64,000 bases of DNA from Leptolyngbya sp. PCC 7375 (GTDB taxonomy: Bacteria > Cyanobacteriota > Cyanobacteriia > Phormidesmidales > Phormidesmidaceae), in assembly GCF_000316115.1 (NCBI RefSeq), contig NZ_JH993797.1, forward strand, positions 3,768,486-3,832,485, in the 5' to 3' direction. The notes beneath the pieces were generated by a model. The model ran no database searches and was not told the DNA's origin. It saw only the letters and a program-made list of their open reading frames with translations. Numbering within the stretch: the stretch's first letter is position 1; each line of letters opens with the position of its first letter. Both the position numbers and the translations under genes were made by a program. This document shows, in pieces, positions 18,111 to 30,194 of the stretch.

Positions 18111-18129
18111 GTCTCTAATAATTAGAGAC
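18111..18129 (-). promoter_or_regulatory. Palindrome in the petM upstream region
   Basis: GTCTCTAAT, one spacer base, ATTAGAGAC: a perfect 9-bp inverted repeat 25 bases before the petM ATG. It could be an operator or a 5' leader hairpin; no known motif is recognised. Confidence 0.4.
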
Positions 18130-18205
18130 GGCATAGCTTAAATTCTTTGGTTACATTCTAAAGCAGTTTGGGCATCTAACTCTAGCAAGGTCTATACTGT
18201 TCTGC

Positions 18206-18640
18206 TTAAAGAGCAGGGCTAAACCCACCCCATTCCCCATGGTTAGGTTCAAGGGGCTCACTCGATTTCTCAAAGCCTGAGATGATTGCTAAACGCCTCA
18301 GGGGTTGAGCCCCTAAATAGAATTCTCCGTTGATTTGCCAGGTGGGATACGCGTTGATACCCACTGCATTGCAGAGGTTTACTTGCGGATTAGCCCCGCG
18401 CAGATCGCATTCAACATATGGAATGGACAGGGCAGCGTCGCCAAAGAGTTGCTTTTGCCTGGCACAGTGCGGGCACCAGTAAGCTCCATACATTTTTGCC
18501 CCCGTGTTTGACAGGTAATCAGCTAACTGAAATTCATAGCTGGGGGCAATGAGCTGGCCAATGGAGAAATCCTGGCAGCTTGCGATCGCAACCACTATCG
18601 TTACTCCCCACAAAACCATCCAAAAACCCCTACCAAACAT
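18206..18640 (-). CDS. Thioredoxin-like lipoprotein related to the VKOR/LTO1 thioredoxin domain
   Basis: 144 residues. A hydrophobic N-terminus ends in IASC (Cys22), a plausible lipobox, so it would be anchored facing the periplasm or thylakoid lumen. The stretch AKMYGAYWCPHCARQKQLFG carries the redox pair Cys56/Cys59, and AYPTWQING follows. These match the thioredoxin domain normally fused to vitamin K epoxide reductase in cyanobacteria and plant LTO1, but here it stands alone. Likely role is thiol oxidation or isomerisation of exported proteins. Confidence 0.75.
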   Translation of the reverse strand: MFGRGFWMVLWGVTIVVAIASCQDFSIGQLIAPSYEFQLADYLSNTGAKMYGAYWCPHCARQKQLFGDAALSIPYVECDLRGANPQVNLCNAVGINAYPTWQINGEFYLGAQPLRRLAIISGFEKSSEPLEPNHGEWGGFSPAL

Positions 18641-18882
18641 GACGTTTATCCCCCCATAACGACCATTACCTTACATGACCACAACCCTTGGCACTAGAAG
18701 AAATGGCTAAAATCTTCCAAAATCGCAGGTGATGATTTCCAGGGCGGGTTACCGCACACGATGCTTAAGGAAACTGGCACAATAGAACCAACTTTTTAGC
18801 CACTAACCTAGCTCCCCAACAAAGTCTAGTACAGGCCTTACGAGAGTCCTTTAGGGCCGTTATTGTCTCAGAGCATGACCTT

Positions 18883-20058
18883 ATGACGCCTTTTGATCTA
18901 CCCAAGCCCTTCAGCCATCGAATAATTCGATGGCTGATTACTTGCTGTTCAGCAATACTGCTTTGTCTGGCAGGCATGCAACCAGCAGCAGCTCTGACTC
19001 AACCAGCAGCTGAAACAACTTCATTATCGAGCGAAAGCTTTGTTGCCGCAGCTGTGCGACGCGTTGGTGAAGCAGTTGTGCGCATCGACACCGAACGCAC
19101 AATCACCCGCAACGTACCCGATTTACTCTACGACGATCCCCTTTTTAGGGGATTCTTTGGCCCTGATACATTCCAGCGAATTCCCCAGCAGGAACGCCTC
19201 AGTGGTCAGGGTTCTGGCTTCATCGTAGATAGCAAGGGCTATATTCTCACCAATGCTCACGTTGTCAACCAAGCAGACCGCGTTACAGTCACCCTCAAAG
19301 ATGGCCGACATTTTGATGGCACTGTCGAAGGATCAGACGAACTGACTGACTTAGCCGTCATCAAAATCAATACAGACAGTAAAACCTTACCAGTAGCCTC
19401 CTTAGGGGACTCTGACACAATCGATGTCGGGGATTGGGCCATTGCCGTAGGCAATCCACTGGGATTAGACAATACCGTCACACTAGGGATTGTCAGCACG
19501 CTGAAACGATCAAGCGCCACTGTTGGCATTCCCGACAAACGACTTGACTTTATTCAGACAGATGCAGCCATTAACCCAGGTAACTCTGGCGGTCCCCTCC
19601 TCAATAGCCAGGGCGAAGTCATCGGTATCAACACCGCAATTCGAGCAGATGCCATGGGTATTGGGTTTGCTATTCCTATCAACAAAGCAAAATCTATTCA
19701 AGACCAGCTAGCCCATGGTGAGCGCATTGCTCATCCTTATCTGGGGATTCAAATTGCTGATCTAACTCCAGAAATGGCAAAACGCAACAATGATGATCCC
19801 AATGCCAGCATGATCATTCCAGAAGTTAGCGGAGTCTTAGTTATCCGTGTTCTTCCTGAAACACCTGCTGCTGAAGCTGGGTTACGCCGTGGAGACGTGA
19901 TAACGCAAATTGATGAGCAGCATTTTCAAACAGCGAATCAGCTACAGTCTTATGTTGACCAAGCCCAAATTGGACAACGATTAAGACTAAACCTACATCG
20001 TGGAGAACAGACGCAGACAATCACAGTCAAAGCCGCAGCACTAGATCTAGACGCATAA
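18883..20058 (+). CDS. HtrA/Deg-family serine protease
   Basis: 391 residues with an N-terminal signal sequence (hydrophobic to about residue 38). The trypsin-like domain has the full triad: His126 in TNAHVV, Asp156 in LTDLAVIKI and Ser235 in GNSGGPL. One PDZ domain follows (residues about 285-385). Cyanobacterial homologues (HhoA, HhoB, HtrA) are periplasmic or lumenal quality-control proteases; which paralogue this is cannot be told. A 10-bp inverted repeat lies inside codons 11-18. Confidence 0.93.
   Translation: MTPFDLPKPFSHRIIRWLITCCSAILLCLAGMQPAAALTQPAAETTSLSSESFVAAAVRRVGEAVVRIDTERTITRNVPDLLYDDPLFRGFFGPDTFQRIPQQERLSGQGSGFIVDSKGYILTNAHVVNQADRVTVTLKDGRHFDGTVEGSDELTDLAVIKINTDSKTLPVASLGDSDTIDVGDWAIAVGNPLGLDNTVTLGIVSTLKRSSATVGIPDKRLDFIQTDAAINPGNSGGPLLNSQGEVIGINTAIRADAMGIGFAIPINKAKSIQDQLAHGERIAHPYLGIQIADLTPEMAKRNNDDPNASMIIPEVSGVLVIRVLPETPAAEAGLRRGDVITQIDEQHFQTANQLQSYVDQAQIGQRLRLNLHRGEQTQTITVKAAALDLDA
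18913..18935 (+). promoter_or_regulatory. Inverted repeat inside the HtrA signal-sequence codons
   Basis: AGCCATCGAA (18913-18922), a 3-base loop, then TTCGATGGCT (18926-18935), 30 bases into the coding region. In mRNA this would form a stable hairpin close to the ribosome start, which could slow early translation. Confidence 0.4.
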
Positions 20059-20204
20059 TACAAATCCGAGAATTCATTCAACCCGATGAAAGGGCAATCC
20101 TTTAGGGGCACTCCCTTAGGGATTGGTTCTCTTCCATACCGGGCGCTATCAGTCAGGATTTCGCATAAGGTCAAATCCCACAGTAATCGTAAGCCAATAA
20201 GAAT

Positions 20205-20236
20205 AAAGGGGCTAAGGAAATTCCTTAGCCCCTTTT
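20205..20236. terminator. Bidirectional terminator between htrA-type gene and rpoC2
   Basis: AAAGGGGCTAAGGAA pairs with TTCCTTAGCCCCTTT around a tiny loop, with A/T runs on both sides. It lies between convergent genes and can serve both. Confidence 0.85.
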
Positions 20237-20283
20237 ACATATCTATTTCTAGAGTACTAGCTAAACTTGCAACCCTAAATAAC

Positions 20284-23200
20284 CTAAGGAGCAGCCGTTT
20301 GATCATCAATCAAAGCATTATCATCCAAAAACGGAGATGGAGGCGTTGGAGGTGTCTCAGCAGGTCCGGGTCCCGATGCATTTGCCCCAGGAGCATTACC
20401 GCTTGGAGCACCGCCCAACATATCGTCAGTAAACATGTTAAGGCCACCTTCACGGTCATAGGCACGAGCGGTACGATCGTCTAAAACCATATCTTGCAAA
20501 GCCATATCATCCGACAGGAAAGCCTTATCGAAAGCAGGATCTATCTCAGGAGTTGAACGCTCTTCATAGGCATTAAACCCTGTACCAGCAGGGATTAGGC
20601 GACCAATGATCACGTTCTCCTTGAGACCACGTAGCCAATCAGACTTGCCTTCAATAGCAGCTTCAGTCAACACACGAGTTGTTTCTTGGAAACTTGCTGC
20701 TGAAATAAAGCTATCGGTATTCAGCGAAGCCTTAGTAATGCCCAACAATACGGGAGTGTATTCCGCCGGGGCACCCCCTGTAATCGACATCGCTTCATTC
20801 ACCTGTTCTAGCTGACGAATCTCAACGAGCTCGCCAGGTAGCATTGTGGTATCACCACCGTCTTCCACACGAGCCTTAGAAGTCATCTGGCGTACGATCA
20901 CCTCAATGTGCTTGTCAGCAATATCAATACCCTGGGATTGATACACCGACTGCACTTCATTCACCAAAAAGGTCTGTACTTTTTGCAGACTGATCATGGC
21001 AGCTTCATGAACACCTTTGGTCTCGCGGTGATACTTGAAGAAGAACTCCAAAATTTGATGAGGATTCAGAGGTCCATCCGTCAGTGGCTCAGCCAAGGTG
21101 ACCTCTTGACCATCGGAGACAATCATAGGCTGCCCCGGGGCAATTGGATACTCAGTCACCACACCATCGTCTTCGATGATTTTCACCTCTACCGTTTCAT
21201 CATCGCCATAAACAACCTGAGCATTACCCGGTCGCTCCGCTAAGACACAAGCTTCTTTAGGCTTACGAGCCTCAAGCAGCTCTTCAATCCGAGGTAAACC
21301 TTGAATGATATCCCCAGTCTTGGCACGTTCAAAGATCAACAACACCAAATTATCGCCCCGCTGAACGAGATCACCATCCTCAATGTGCAGTACCGCACCT
21401 GTTGATACACGATAAGGACGCGCAATCCGGAGAACAATACTGTCGACATTAATCGCTACAACCTGACCAGATTCTTCAGAGATAACCCCCTCAGCCAATG
21501 GAAAACCATCAACCAACAAATCTCCTTCCTTCACAGTTGGCGATTTACCATCCATAGCAATTGTCACCAGGTCACTATCACGCACGACTAGGATACGGCG
21601 AACAGATTCCACATCTTGACGAATACCACGAACCTCTCCAGCTTCCTTAGACTGGATTTCAGTACGTGCCACAACAGCACCAGGTTCTATCTGCTGGCCT
21701 TCCTCAACGAGCAAGCGCGTCTGAGTACTACCCTGGGTTTGGTCAGCAGCAATATCACGACGGATGACTAGAGTCTCTAGAATCACTAGCTGAAGGCGCT
21801 GAATCTCTGGATCATTCTGATCGGGCACCAGCTCAATATCAGCTGTCAGTTGTGACGACTCATTGTCCACATTCAGAACCAGCTGAGTCCGCAGTAACTC
21901 AACACCATCAACCGACTTCACACGCTCACCATCCTTAAAGAAGAGACGTTGAACCGCAGTGATGCCAATAGAATTATCTTCACTGTCACTCACAGCATGT
22001 TGCGTCGGAACAGCAGGCACATCAGGCACATTAAATTCCTGCACCGGGCGCAATAACAGCGCAGCTCCTTCAGGGGTTTCTACATACTCAACGAATCGAA
22101 GAGCTTCTGCCGTTACTCCAGGAATCACTTCCTCACCAGCACTAACCAGCACCCCATCCTTACCACTAGCAGCATCTGGGCTATCCACCATGTGAATATC
22201 CCCTGGCTTAATCACAATCTCCCGTAGAATGTCATTCTTTTGGGTGACTTCAACCACACCGCTAATTTGACAGAAGATATCCTTAACAACTTCAGTACCA
22301 GCTTCAATGAACTGGCCATCCTCAACCATTAGTAGGGAGATATCTTTATTGACCTCATGGGCTTCTTCTGGGATCCAAAGGAGAGTTCCACCTTTGGTAA
22401 CTTCGTACCCTTGCTTGCCCTTACTCTTCTTAGCAATTTCCACACCTGAGAACTTGATGATGCCACCGCTCTGAGTGTGGTAAGTATCATCAACGAGTTC
22501 TGCAATCACCTGACCACCAGTGACTTTAGCACCCGGTGTAGCAATTAAGGAGTAACGTACTCCTTGATCGGTTTGTAGAAAATAATGCTCACGTCCTTGA
22601 CCGCTCTCAACCGTGACTTCCGTGGTGTCCAGCATCACCGAAGCAGTAATAATCTCAACCTCACGGCTACCTTTACTATCAGAACGATCAGGCAAGCGAA
22701 CCACACCACCCCGCTCAGTGACAATTTTGGTTTCAGCCAAAATGCCGTTGGAATCAATCATGTCACCATTTTTAACCGTAGGCTCCGCACCAGGAGGTAG
22801 GTTATACACTTCACCCGAGAGCACCCACAACAACCCACCACGTTGGGCCAATTTAGTGATGTTGCCTTGACGGTCTTTTTTCTCTTCCTGCACTAAACCA
22901 GCAAATAGCACTTCACCCGACATATCGGAGGTTACGTCTTTACTGGCTTTCTCAGTTACTTTACGGACTCGCCCAGTGGTAGGTAATTCTGCGATCAAAT
23001 CACCCTTTGCAAGAACAGTCCCATCATCAACAAATGCAATGGACCCCTGTGGTAAAGAAACCGCGCGTGTCTTACCGTTCTCCATGACGATTTTGGCGTC
23101 GGTATTCGCCTCCATCACAAGAGCGTCTTCACCATGACGAGTTCGATAGGGACGGCTACGAAGGCTCGAAGGCATTTGGAACTGACCAGCTACCTTTGCT

Positions 23201-24282
23201 CGAACTTGGGGTGCTAGTTCTCCGGTAAATGTACCACCGGTATGGAAGGTACGCATAGTCAGCTGAGTACCCGGCTCACCAATAGATTGAGCCGCAATAA
23301 TACCGACAGCTTCGCCTAAATCCACCATATGCGAATGGGCCAAACTCCAACCATAACAATGCTGGCAAACAGAACGGGCTGCCTCACAGGTCAGAGCAGA
23401 ACGAACTCTAACTTGTTTAATCCCAGAATCGCCTACAGCCTTAGCCATGATTGCGTCCATAGGCTGATTGCGAGGAACGATTACTTCACCAGTTTTAGGG
23501 TGAACGGCATCGTCAGCCAGAATTCTTCCTAACAGTTTGTCCTCAAGAGAAATTAACACCCGCTCACCGTCTGTCATGGCACTTAGGGGAATGCCCCGAT
23601 CCGTACCACAATCAATTTCACGAATAATGACATCCTGTGAAACGTCTACCAGACGACGGGTCAAATAACCTGAGTCAGCTGTACGTAGTGCAGTGTCTAC
23701 AAGGCCTTTCCGGGCACCATAGGAAGAAATAATGTACTCAGTAACCGTCAGCCCTTCGCGGAAGTTAGTCTTAATCGGCAAGTCAATAATTTCACCCTGG
23801 GGATTTGCCATCAAACCGCGCATTCCCACCAGCTGACGTACCTGGGAGATATTACCGCGAGCCCCAGAGAACGCCATCATGTAAACCGAGTTGAGCGGAT
23901 TATTCTCCTTAAAGTTACGGACTACTTCATCCTTTAACTCTTCACTAGTTTCGTTCCAGGTATCAATTACCTTCTGAAAACGTTCTACCTCAGTAATTTC
24001 GCCCCGGGTATAGCGCTCTTCAGTGTCGCGAATTTCCTGCTCCGCTGCATCCAGCAATTTTCGCTTACTCGGGGGAATCTGCAAATCGTCAACACTGATA
24101 GAAACCCCCGCACGGGTAGCGTACTTAAAACCAAGGGACTTGATTTCATCAGCCATTGCAGCTGTACGAGCCGTGCCGTAGTTATCAAATGACCAGGAAA
24201 TCAGGTTTTTAAGCTGCTTCTTGTCAATAATACGGTTGCGAAAAATGATGGAGTTGGCTTGTTCGTTACCTTGATCTGCCAT
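20284..24282 (-). CDS. rpoC2: RNA polymerase beta-prime subunit, C-terminal part
   Basis: 1332 residues from ATG 24282 (MADQGNEQ); a TTG six codons earlier is less likely. It forms the C-terminal part of the split beta-prime subunit. Visible are the Cys cluster [11 protein letters not shown] for zinc and the trigger loop [16 protein letters not shown] at about residue 345. The large cyanobacterial SI3 insertion of barrel-sandwich repeats (about residues 355-985) follows, before [19 protein letters not shown]. The acidic, Pro-rich tail is variable. It is the last gene of rpoB-rpoC1-rpoC2; 54 bases separate it from rpoC1. Confidence 0.98.
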   Translation of the reverse strand: MADQGNEQANSIIFRNRIIDKKQLKNLISWSFDNYGTARTAAMADEIKSLGFKYATRAGVSISVDDLQIPPSKRKLLDAAEQEIRDTEERYTRGEITEVERFQKVIDTWNETSEELKDEVVRNFKENNPLNSVYMMAFSGARGNISQVRQLVGMRGLMANPQGEIIDLPIKTNFREGLTVTEYIISSYGARKGLVDTALRTADSGYLTRRLVDVSQDVIIREIDCGTDRGIPLSAMTDGERVLISLEDKLLGRILADDAVHPKTGEVIVPRNQPMDAIMAKAVGDSGIKQVRVRSALTCEAARSVCQHCYGWSLAHSHMVDLGEAVGIIAAQSIGEPGTQLTMRTFHTGGTFTGELAPQVRAKVAGQFQMPSSLRSRPYRTRHGEDALVMEANTDAKIVMENGKTRAVSLPQGSIAFVDDGTVLAKGDLIAELPTTGRVRKVTEKASKDVTSDMSGEVLFAGLVQEEKKDRQGNITKLAQRGGLLWVLSGEVYNLPPGAEPTVKNGDMIDSNGILAETKIVTERGGVVRLPDRSDSKGSREVEIITASVMLDTTEVTVESGQGREHYFLQTDQGVRYSLIATPGAKVTGGQVIAELVDDTYHTQSGGIIKFSGVEIAKKSKGKQGYEVTKGGTLLWIPEEAHEVNKDISLLMVEDGQFIEAGTEVVKDIFCQISGVVEVTQKNDILREIVIKPGDIHMVDSPDAASGKDGVLVSAGEEVIPGVTAEALRFVEYVETPEGAALLLRPVQEFNVPDVPAVPTQHAVSDSEDNSIGITAVQRLFFKDGERVKSVDGVELLRTQLVLNVDNESSQLTADIELVPDQNDPEIQRLQLVILETLVIRRDIAADQTQGSTQTRLLVEEGQQIEPGAVVARTEIQSKEAGEVRGIRQDVESVRRILVVRDSDLVTIAMDGKSPTVKEGDLLVDGFPLAEGVISEESGQVVAINVDSIVLRIARPYRVSTGAVLHIEDGDLVQRGDNLVLLIFERAKTGDIIQGLPRIEELLEARKPKEACVLAERPGNAQVVYGDDETVEVKIIEDDGVVTEYPIAPGQPMIVSDGQEVTLAEPLTDGPLNPHQILEFFFKYHRETKGVHEAAMISLQKVQTFLVNEVQSVYQSQGIDIADKHIEVIVRQMTSKARVEDGGDTTMLPGELVEIRQLEQVNEAMSITGGAPAEYTPVLLGITKASLNTDSFISAASFQETTRVLTEAAIEGKSDWLRGLKENVIIGRLIPAGTGFNAYEERSTPEIDPAFDKAFLSDDMALQDMVLDDRTARAYDREGGLNMFTDDMLGGAPSGNAPGANASGPGPAETPPTPPSPFLDDNALIDDQTAAP

Positions 24283-24336
24283 GGGGGGTCTCTGCCTCAA
24301 CGTGGTACTGGCTAACTGGATAAAAAACTAAAAACA

Positions 24337-26202
24337 TTAACTGGCAAGGGCCGCATGGACAGCATGGTTATAAATAATGCGCCCAGGGGTCGTATAGATA
24401 TGTTGAGATAGGAGATTGCCGTCCCCATCTTCGCGAACACGACGATGGGCATAACGCTTAGTCACAAAGCCATCTCCGTTATCAATCACCTCAACCGGGT
24501 CGCCGTCGTTTTCCACAGGACCATCAAATCGCAGCCACACCCAAGCGTGGAGATCTACCATGCCTTGTTCGTAGGCAACAATGGCGTCTTCCATACTGGC
24601 GAAATGTGAGTCAGCTCCCTTTTGCTCATAGGGATTTTCCGCAGTGAGATAGTAGCAACCCAATACCATATCCTGACTAGGCGTAATAATGGGTCGCCCT
24701 GTGGCTGGGGAAAGAACGTTATTAGACGCCAACATCAACAGCCGCGCCTCAGACTGCGCTTCCAGGGATAGTGGCACGTGCACCGCCATCTGGTCACCAT
24801 CGAAATCAGCGTTAAATGCCGGACATACAAGCGGGTGCAGTTGTAAAGCTCGTCCCTCTACCAACATTGGTTCAAATGCCTGAATACCAAGACGGTGCAG
24901 AGTTGGCGCTCGGTTAAGCATGACCGGGTGATTTTCAATGACTTCCTCCAACACACCCCAAATACTCGGGTCATTGCGCTGAATCAGTTTTTTAGCGGCT
25001 TTAATGTTATTCACCAACCCTTGACGAATCAAACGATGAATCACAAAAGGCTGGAAAAGCTCAATGGCCATCTCACGCGGCAGGCCACATTGGTGAATTT
25101 TTAGATTGGGGCCAACCACAATTACGGAACGACCAGAGTAGTCAACTCGCTTACCTAACAGGTTCTGACGGAAACGTCCTTGTTTACCCTCGATAATGTC
25201 TGAGAGAGACTTAAGAGGTCGATTATTAGCGCCAACTACTGTTCGGCCACGACGACCATTATCAATCAGAGCATCTACGGCTTCCTGAAGCATCCGCTTT
25301 TCATTACGGACAATAATCTCAGGTGCCAAAATCTCTTGCAGTCGTGCCAAGCGATTATTCCGATTGATCACACGACGATAGAGGTCGTTGAGGTCCGATG
25401 TTGCAAATCGGCCACCATCTAGCTGTACCATCGGGCGGAGGTCAGGGGGGATGACGGGAATAACATCCAACACCATCCAATCTGGACGAGATCCGGTTGC
25501 AATAAAGTTGTCAATCACACGTAGACGTTTGATCAACTTCGCCCGCTTTTGACCTTTAGAGTTATCAATATTTTCCCGCAACTGCTCAGCAACAGCTTCA
25601 AGCTCCAAATCCTGTAGCAGACGCTGAAGAGCTTCAGCTCCAATGCCGACCTCAATACCAGAAAGATCAGACTCTTCATCATAAAGCTGATCTTCAATTT
25701 CAATCCACTGATCTTCAGTCAGGAGCTGCTTGTAGCTTAAGCTGTCAGCATTACCTGGATCTAAAACAACGTAGGCGTTGAAATACACAATTTGCTCAAC
25801 ATCTCTAAGAGGCATGTCGAGCAAAATTGCAATATAGCTAGGAATACCTTTGAGATACCAAACATGAGCTACGGGAGCAGCCAGTTTGATATAGCCCATA
25901 CGATGACGACGCACACGTGACTCCGTCACTTCTACACCGCAACGCTCACAAACGATTCCGCGATGACGGACGCGCTTATATTTACCACAATGGCATTCCC
26001 AATCCTTAGCAGGCCCAAAAATGCGTTCACAGAACAGCCCGTCCATTTCAGGCTTTAAAGTTCTGTAGTTAATGGTTTCTGGCTTGGTTACTTCCCCTAC
26101 AACCGTGCCATTGGGAAGCGTACGTTCACCCCATTGACGAATACGGTCAGGCGAAGCCAGGCCGATTTTGACATAGTCAAAGCGCTGTTCTAGTTTTGGC
26201 AT
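24337..26202 (-). CDS. rpoC1: RNA polymerase gamma subunit (N-terminal part of beta-prime)
   Basis: 621 residues. It carries the zinc site CHCGKYK and CERCGVEV near residue 70-90 and the catalytic magnesium motif NADFDGDQM. Length and the separate gene are typical of cyanobacteria and plastids. Start ATG at 26202 ([14 protein letters not shown]). It lies 187 bases downstream of rpoB. Confidence 0.98.
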   Translation of the reverse strand: MPKLEQRFDYVKIGLASPDRIRQWGERTLPNGTVVGEVTKPETINYRTLKPEMDGLFCERIFGPAKDWECHCGKYKRVRHRGIVCERCGVEVTESRVRRHRMGYIKLAAPVAHVWYLKGIPSYIAILLDMPLRDVEQIVYFNAYVVLDPGNADSLSYKQLLTEDQWIEIEDQLYDEESDLSGIEVGIGAEALQRLLQDLELEAVAEQLRENIDNSKGQKRAKLIKRLRVIDNFIATGSRPDWMVLDVIPVIPPDLRPMVQLDGGRFATSDLNDLYRRVINRNNRLARLQEILAPEIIVRNEKRMLQEAVDALIDNGRRGRTVVGANNRPLKSLSDIIEGKQGRFRQNLLGKRVDYSGRSVIVVGPNLKIHQCGLPREMAIELFQPFVIHRLIRQGLVNNIKAAKKLIQRNDPSIWGVLEEVIENHPVMLNRAPTLHRLGIQAFEPMLVEGRALQLHPLVCPAFNADFDGDQMAVHVPLSLEAQSEARLLMLASNNVLSPATGRPIITPSQDMVLGCYYLTAENPYEQKGADSHFASMEDAIVAYEQGMVDLHAWVWLRFDGPVENDGDPVEVIDNGDGFVTKRYAHRRVREDGDGNLLSQHIYTTPGRIIYNHAVHAALAS

Positions 26203-26389
26203 TCTCTTGATTCCTTGTACGCGGCCTATACATCAGGACATAGTTTCTGTTGATGAATCGAGGGACAGTTGTTTACAAAAGGTTGCTTCGCCTCGATTCT
26301 AAAGTGATGACATAAGCGTTCAGGTCTTTTCTAGCTACTTTGCATAGAGCTAAAAACAGACGGCTAAACGCTTATGCTCATTCATAGAG

Positions 26390-29300
26390 TTAAAGGGGCG
26401 GCTCCTCAATGGCAGGGGCAGGAGTCGCAGCTGGTGCAGCCGCAGGGGGAGCCTCAGGAGATGCTTCATCTCGAGAAATAGACTCATAGGTGGGCCGCGA
26501 TGGTGAACGTCGATTAAGAGAATCTGACATCAAGTCAACCTCTACATCACGACTGGTGCCATCTTCTTGGGTTTCTAGTTTATGCACCGCGATGTCTAAG
26601 CAGAGGGACTGTAGCTCACGCATCAATACCTTGAAGGATTCAGGCGTACCGGGTCGAGGAATTGCCTTGCCTTTAACAATGGCATTAAGGGCTTCATTAC
26701 GTCCCTGCATATCATCAGATTTGACAGTTAGCAGTTCCTGCAAAGTATAGGCAGCACCGAAGGCTTCGAGTGCCCATACTTCCATCTCTCCAAAGCGCTG
26801 ACCACCTTGCTGAGCTTTACCACCCAAGGGCTGCTGAGTAACCAGCGAGTAAGGACCTGTAGAACGAGCGTGAATCTTATCGTCTACCAGGTGAACCAGC
26901 TTCAGCATGTAGGGTTTACCAACTGTCACCGGACGGTCAAAGGCTTCCCCGGTACGGCCATCGTAAAGCTGGATTTTACCTGGATCTTCAGGATTAAACA
27001 CCCAGCCATTACCCGTGTTATCACGAGCATCTTGGAGCTTGCCATGGGTAGTTTCCATGGACGCTTCACTGCCATACATCTCATCAAAAGGCGTAATCTT
27101 GAAGCGTGCATTGAGATTCTCTCCGGCCCAGCCCAGCAAACATTCAAAGACCTGGCCTACATTCATACGAGACGGTACACCCAGAGGATTGAGTACGATA
27201 TCAATCGGAGTACCATCCGGGAGATAGGGCATATCTTCAATGGGCAAAATCCGAGAAATAATACCCTTGTTACCGTGGCGACCAGCCATCTTATCGCCTA
27301 CCTGGATTTTGCGCTTTTGGGCCACATAAACCCGCACCACCATATTGGCACCCGGAGGAAGCTCATCACCTTGCTCACGGGTGAAGACACGCACATCGAC
27401 CACACGACCTTTTTCACCATTGGGTACGCGTAGAGAATTATCCCTAACGTCCCGAGCCTTTTCACCAAAGATTGCCCGCAGCAGTTTTTCTTCTGGGGGC
27501 TGATCAGATTCACCCTTGGGTGTAACCTTACCCACCAGGATGTCGCCTGAGGTAACCCAGGCTCCAATGCGGATAATGCCGGTCTCATCTAGTTGACGCA
27601 GAGCATCTTCTCCAACATTAGGAATTTCGCGAGTGATTTCTTCAGGCCCTAGCTTGGTTTGACGCGCCTCAATCTCAAACTTCTCAATGTGAATAGAGGT
27701 GTAGAGGTCGTCGTATACTAAACGCTCGCTCAGCAGAATTGCGTCTTCGTAGTTGTAGCCCTCCCAAGGCATATAGGAAACTAAGACATTTTGGCCCAGG
27801 GCAATTTCACCCCCTTCAGTGGCTGAACCATCTGCTAGCACCTGACCTGCCACCACCTTGTCTCCAGAGAAAACTAAGGGGCGTTGGTTCAAACAAGTGT
27901 CTTGGTTAGAGCGCTGATACTTCTGGAGTTCTTGGGCATATTGCTTACCATCAGCATCAGTAACCACTACTTTCTTGGCATCAAGGAAAGTAACTTTACC
28001 ATCAACCGGGCTGACGACTACCATCCCTGAGTCACGAGCGGCCTGAGCTTCCAGACCTGTACCGACTAAGGGACGTTCGGGACGCAGCAGGGGAACAGCC
28101 TGACGTTGCATATTTGATCCCATGAGAGCACGGTTCGCATCATCGTGCTCAAGGAAAGGAATTAGTGAAGTAGCCACCGAGATAATTTGAACCGGTGAGA
28201 CGGCTACGTAATCTACCTCAGAGGCTGACGTACTGATGAAGTCTTGACGGTAACGCACAGGAACAGATTCACCCAAGATGTTGCCATCGATATCGATGGG
28301 GATATCACCTGGCGCTACACGGAAATCATCTTCCTCATCAGCTGTCATATAAACTGACGGCTGATCTTTACGAATACGACCATCTTCTACCGGGAAAAAT
28401 GGCGTTTCGATAAAGCCAAAATCATTGACGCGCGCATGGGTTGCCAGGGAACCAATCAATCCAGCATTAGGACCTTCAGGCGTCTCAATTGGGCAAATAC
28501 GACCGTGGTGCGAGGGGTGAATGTCACGAACAGCAAAACCAGCACGCTCACGGGTTAAACCACCAGGCCCAAGGGCGCTAATGCGGCGCTTGTGAGTCAA
28601 CTCAGCCAAAGGATTAGTTTGATCCATAAACTGAGACAGCTGACTGGAACCAAAGAATTCCTTGATGGCAGCGACTAAAGGCTTAGGATTAACCAGAGAT
28701 GCAGGCGTTAGGGAATCAGCATCTGAGACAGTCATCCGCTCACGGATAATGCGCTCCAAACGGTTTAGACCGACACGCACCTGGTTTTGCAAAAGCTCAC
28801 CCACGGAACGAACACGACGGTTACCCAAGTGGTCGATATCGTCAATAATGCCGATATCAAACTCTAAGTTAATGAGGTAATCAATAGCCGCTAAGACATC
28901 TTGAGGCGTCAATACGCGAACGGCATCTGGCACATTCAGGCGCAGCTTACGGTTAAGCTTATGACGCCCAACTTTACCCAAGTCATAACGTTTGGGGTCG
29001 AAGAAGCGCGAATGTAGTAACTGCTGACCACCAGATACTGTGGGAGGCTCACCAGGACGAAGCTTACGATATAGCTCTAATAGTGCCTCTTCTTCACTAA
29101 ATTGACCTTCCTTCTCAATGGTCTTTTGGAAGTATTCAGGATGACGTAAGGAGTCAAAAATCTCACCATCACTTAGGCCTAGAGCCTTAAAGAGGACTTG
29201 AGCAGAGAGCTTACGGGTTTTATCAATGCGGACCCAAACTAGATCGTTCTTATCAGTTTCAAACTTAAGCCAAGCACCTCGGTTGGGAATCAGGTTCGCA

Positions 29301-29743
29301 TTGTAAGTACGGCGACCGTGCTTATCAGTTTCGGCTTTGTAGTAAACACCAGGACTACGGACAATCTGATTTACGATCACACGCTCAGCACCATTGATAA
29401 TGAAGGTACCGCGATCGGTCATCAGTGGCAGGTCACCAATGAATACCTCTTGCTCCTTAATTTCCCCAGTTTCCTTATTAATGAGGCGCGTTGGGACGTA
29501 CATTTGTACTGAGTAAGTACTATCACGACGCTTAGCCTCATCAACCATATATTTAGGGCTTTTGAGCTTATAATCCTTACCAAGGAAATGCAGCTCCAAC
29601 TTCCCCGTATAGTCAGTAATCGGCGAGAAACTCTCAAGTTCTTCAATTAGACCTTCTTGCAAAAACCAGCGAAAACTAGAGCGCTGAATCTCAACTAGGT
29701 CAGGTAATACAAAGGAGGATTGGGAAATGGTTAGGTCAGTCAT
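26390..29743 (-). CDS. rpoB: RNA polymerase beta subunit
   Basis: 1117 residues from ATG 29743 ([16 protein letters not shown]), with GAGGAG a few bases upstream; a TTG four codons earlier overlaps this ribosome site and is rejected. Conserved blocks include [18 protein letters not shown] (rifampicin-pocket region), [18 protein letters not shown] and [13 protein letters not shown]. The C-terminal end is a short acidic, Ala/Pro-rich tail. First gene of the polymerase operon. Confidence 0.98.
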   Translation of the reverse strand: MTDLTISQSSFVLPDLVEIQRSSFRWFLQEGLIEELESFSPITDYTGKLELHFLGKDYKLKSPKYMVDEAKRRDSTYSVQMYVPTRLINKETGEIKEQEVFIGDLPLMTDRGTFIINGAERVIVNQIVRSPGVYYKAETDKHGRRTYNANLIPNRGAWLKFETDKNDLVWVRIDKTRKLSAQVLFKALGLSDGEIFDSLRHPEYFQKTIEKEGQFSEEEALLELYRKLRPGEPPTVSGGQQLLHSRFFDPKRYDLGKVGRHKLNRKLRLNVPDAVRVLTPQDVLAAIDYLINLEFDIGIIDDIDHLGNRRVRSVGELLQNQVRVGLNRLERIIRERMTVSDADSLTPASLVNPKPLVAAIKEFFGSSQLSQFMDQTNPLAELTHKRRISALGPGGLTRERAGFAVRDIHPSHHGRICPIETPEGPNAGLIGSLATHARVNDFGFIETPFFPVEDGRIRKDQPSVYMTADEEDDFRVAPGDIPIDIDGNILGESVPVRYRQDFISTSASEVDYVAVSPVQIISVATSLIPFLEHDDANRALMGSNMQRQAVPLLRPERPLVGTGLEAQAARDSGMVVVSPVDGKVTFLDAKKVVVTDADGKQYAQELQKYQRSNQDTCLNQRPLVFSGDKVVAGQVLADGSATEGGEIALGQNVLVSYMPWEGYNYEDAILLSERLVYDDLYTSIHIEKFEIEARQTKLGPEEITREIPNVGEDALRQLDETGIIRIGAWVTSGDILVGKVTPKGESDQPPEEKLLRAIFGEKARDVRDNSLRVPNGEKGRVVDVRVFTREQGDELPPGANMVVRVYVAQKRKIQVGDKMAGRHGNKGIISRILPIEDMPYLPDGTPIDIVLNPLGVPSRMNVGQVFECLLGWAGENLNARFKITPFDEMYGSEASMETTHGKLQDARDNTGNGWVFNPEDPGKIQLYDGRTGEAFDRPVTVGKPYMLKLVHLVDDKIHARSTGPYSLVTQQPLGGKAQQGGQRFGEMEVWALEAFGAAYTLQELLTVKSDDMQGRNEALNAIVKGKAIPRPGTPESFKVLMRELQSLCLDIAVHKLETQEDGTSRDVEVDLMSDSLNRRSPSRPTYESISRDEASPEAPPAAAPAATPAPAIEEPPL

Positions 29744-30194
29744 TCGTCTCCTCAAGCAGGTCGGGCCTAAATAAATGGGGTATAAAAGTGAGAGAGTGAG
29801 ATATAAGAGGGTTTAGTTAAATCGAACCAGTAGTGCTAAGCGACAAACAAAAGAATGACTACACTCCCTTGTAGGGCAATGCAGTCGAGCCAATATTTTG
29901 CGGGGTTTTGCTAGCATCCGATAGCTGAAATAGGTGCAATGGGCATTTTTGAAGCAACCGTTGGGCACCAGCGTTATGAATAGGATAAGTGCAAAAAGCT
30001 GAGCCGGTCGGCTATAGTAAGGCTAACGTACAGCCGAGGTAGTATATCACAAATCAGCAGTGAAATTTAATATTCTTGTCGCTTTGTATTTTTATTTAGC
30101 GATGAATCACCACAGAGATAGTGTTTTACTAAACTTCGCTCACAAATTAAGCACCTGTTTTTTACATACCTACATCATTTATTAAGGTTTGTCA
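29744..30194 (-). promoter_or_regulatory. rpoB upstream region
   Basis: A 450-bp gap between tatD and rpoB (both minus strand). It probably contains the rpoB promoter and a long leader. TATACT at 30041-30046 on the minus strand is a fair -10 candidate without a good -35. A short palindrome (AGCCG/CGGCT) lies near 30002-30013. No small gene seen. Confidence 0.4.

Noticed and set aside
26807-27433. A 208-codon plus-strand frame opposite rpoB
   Set aside because: It is antisense to highly conserved rpoB codons, and its composition is a shadow of that gene.
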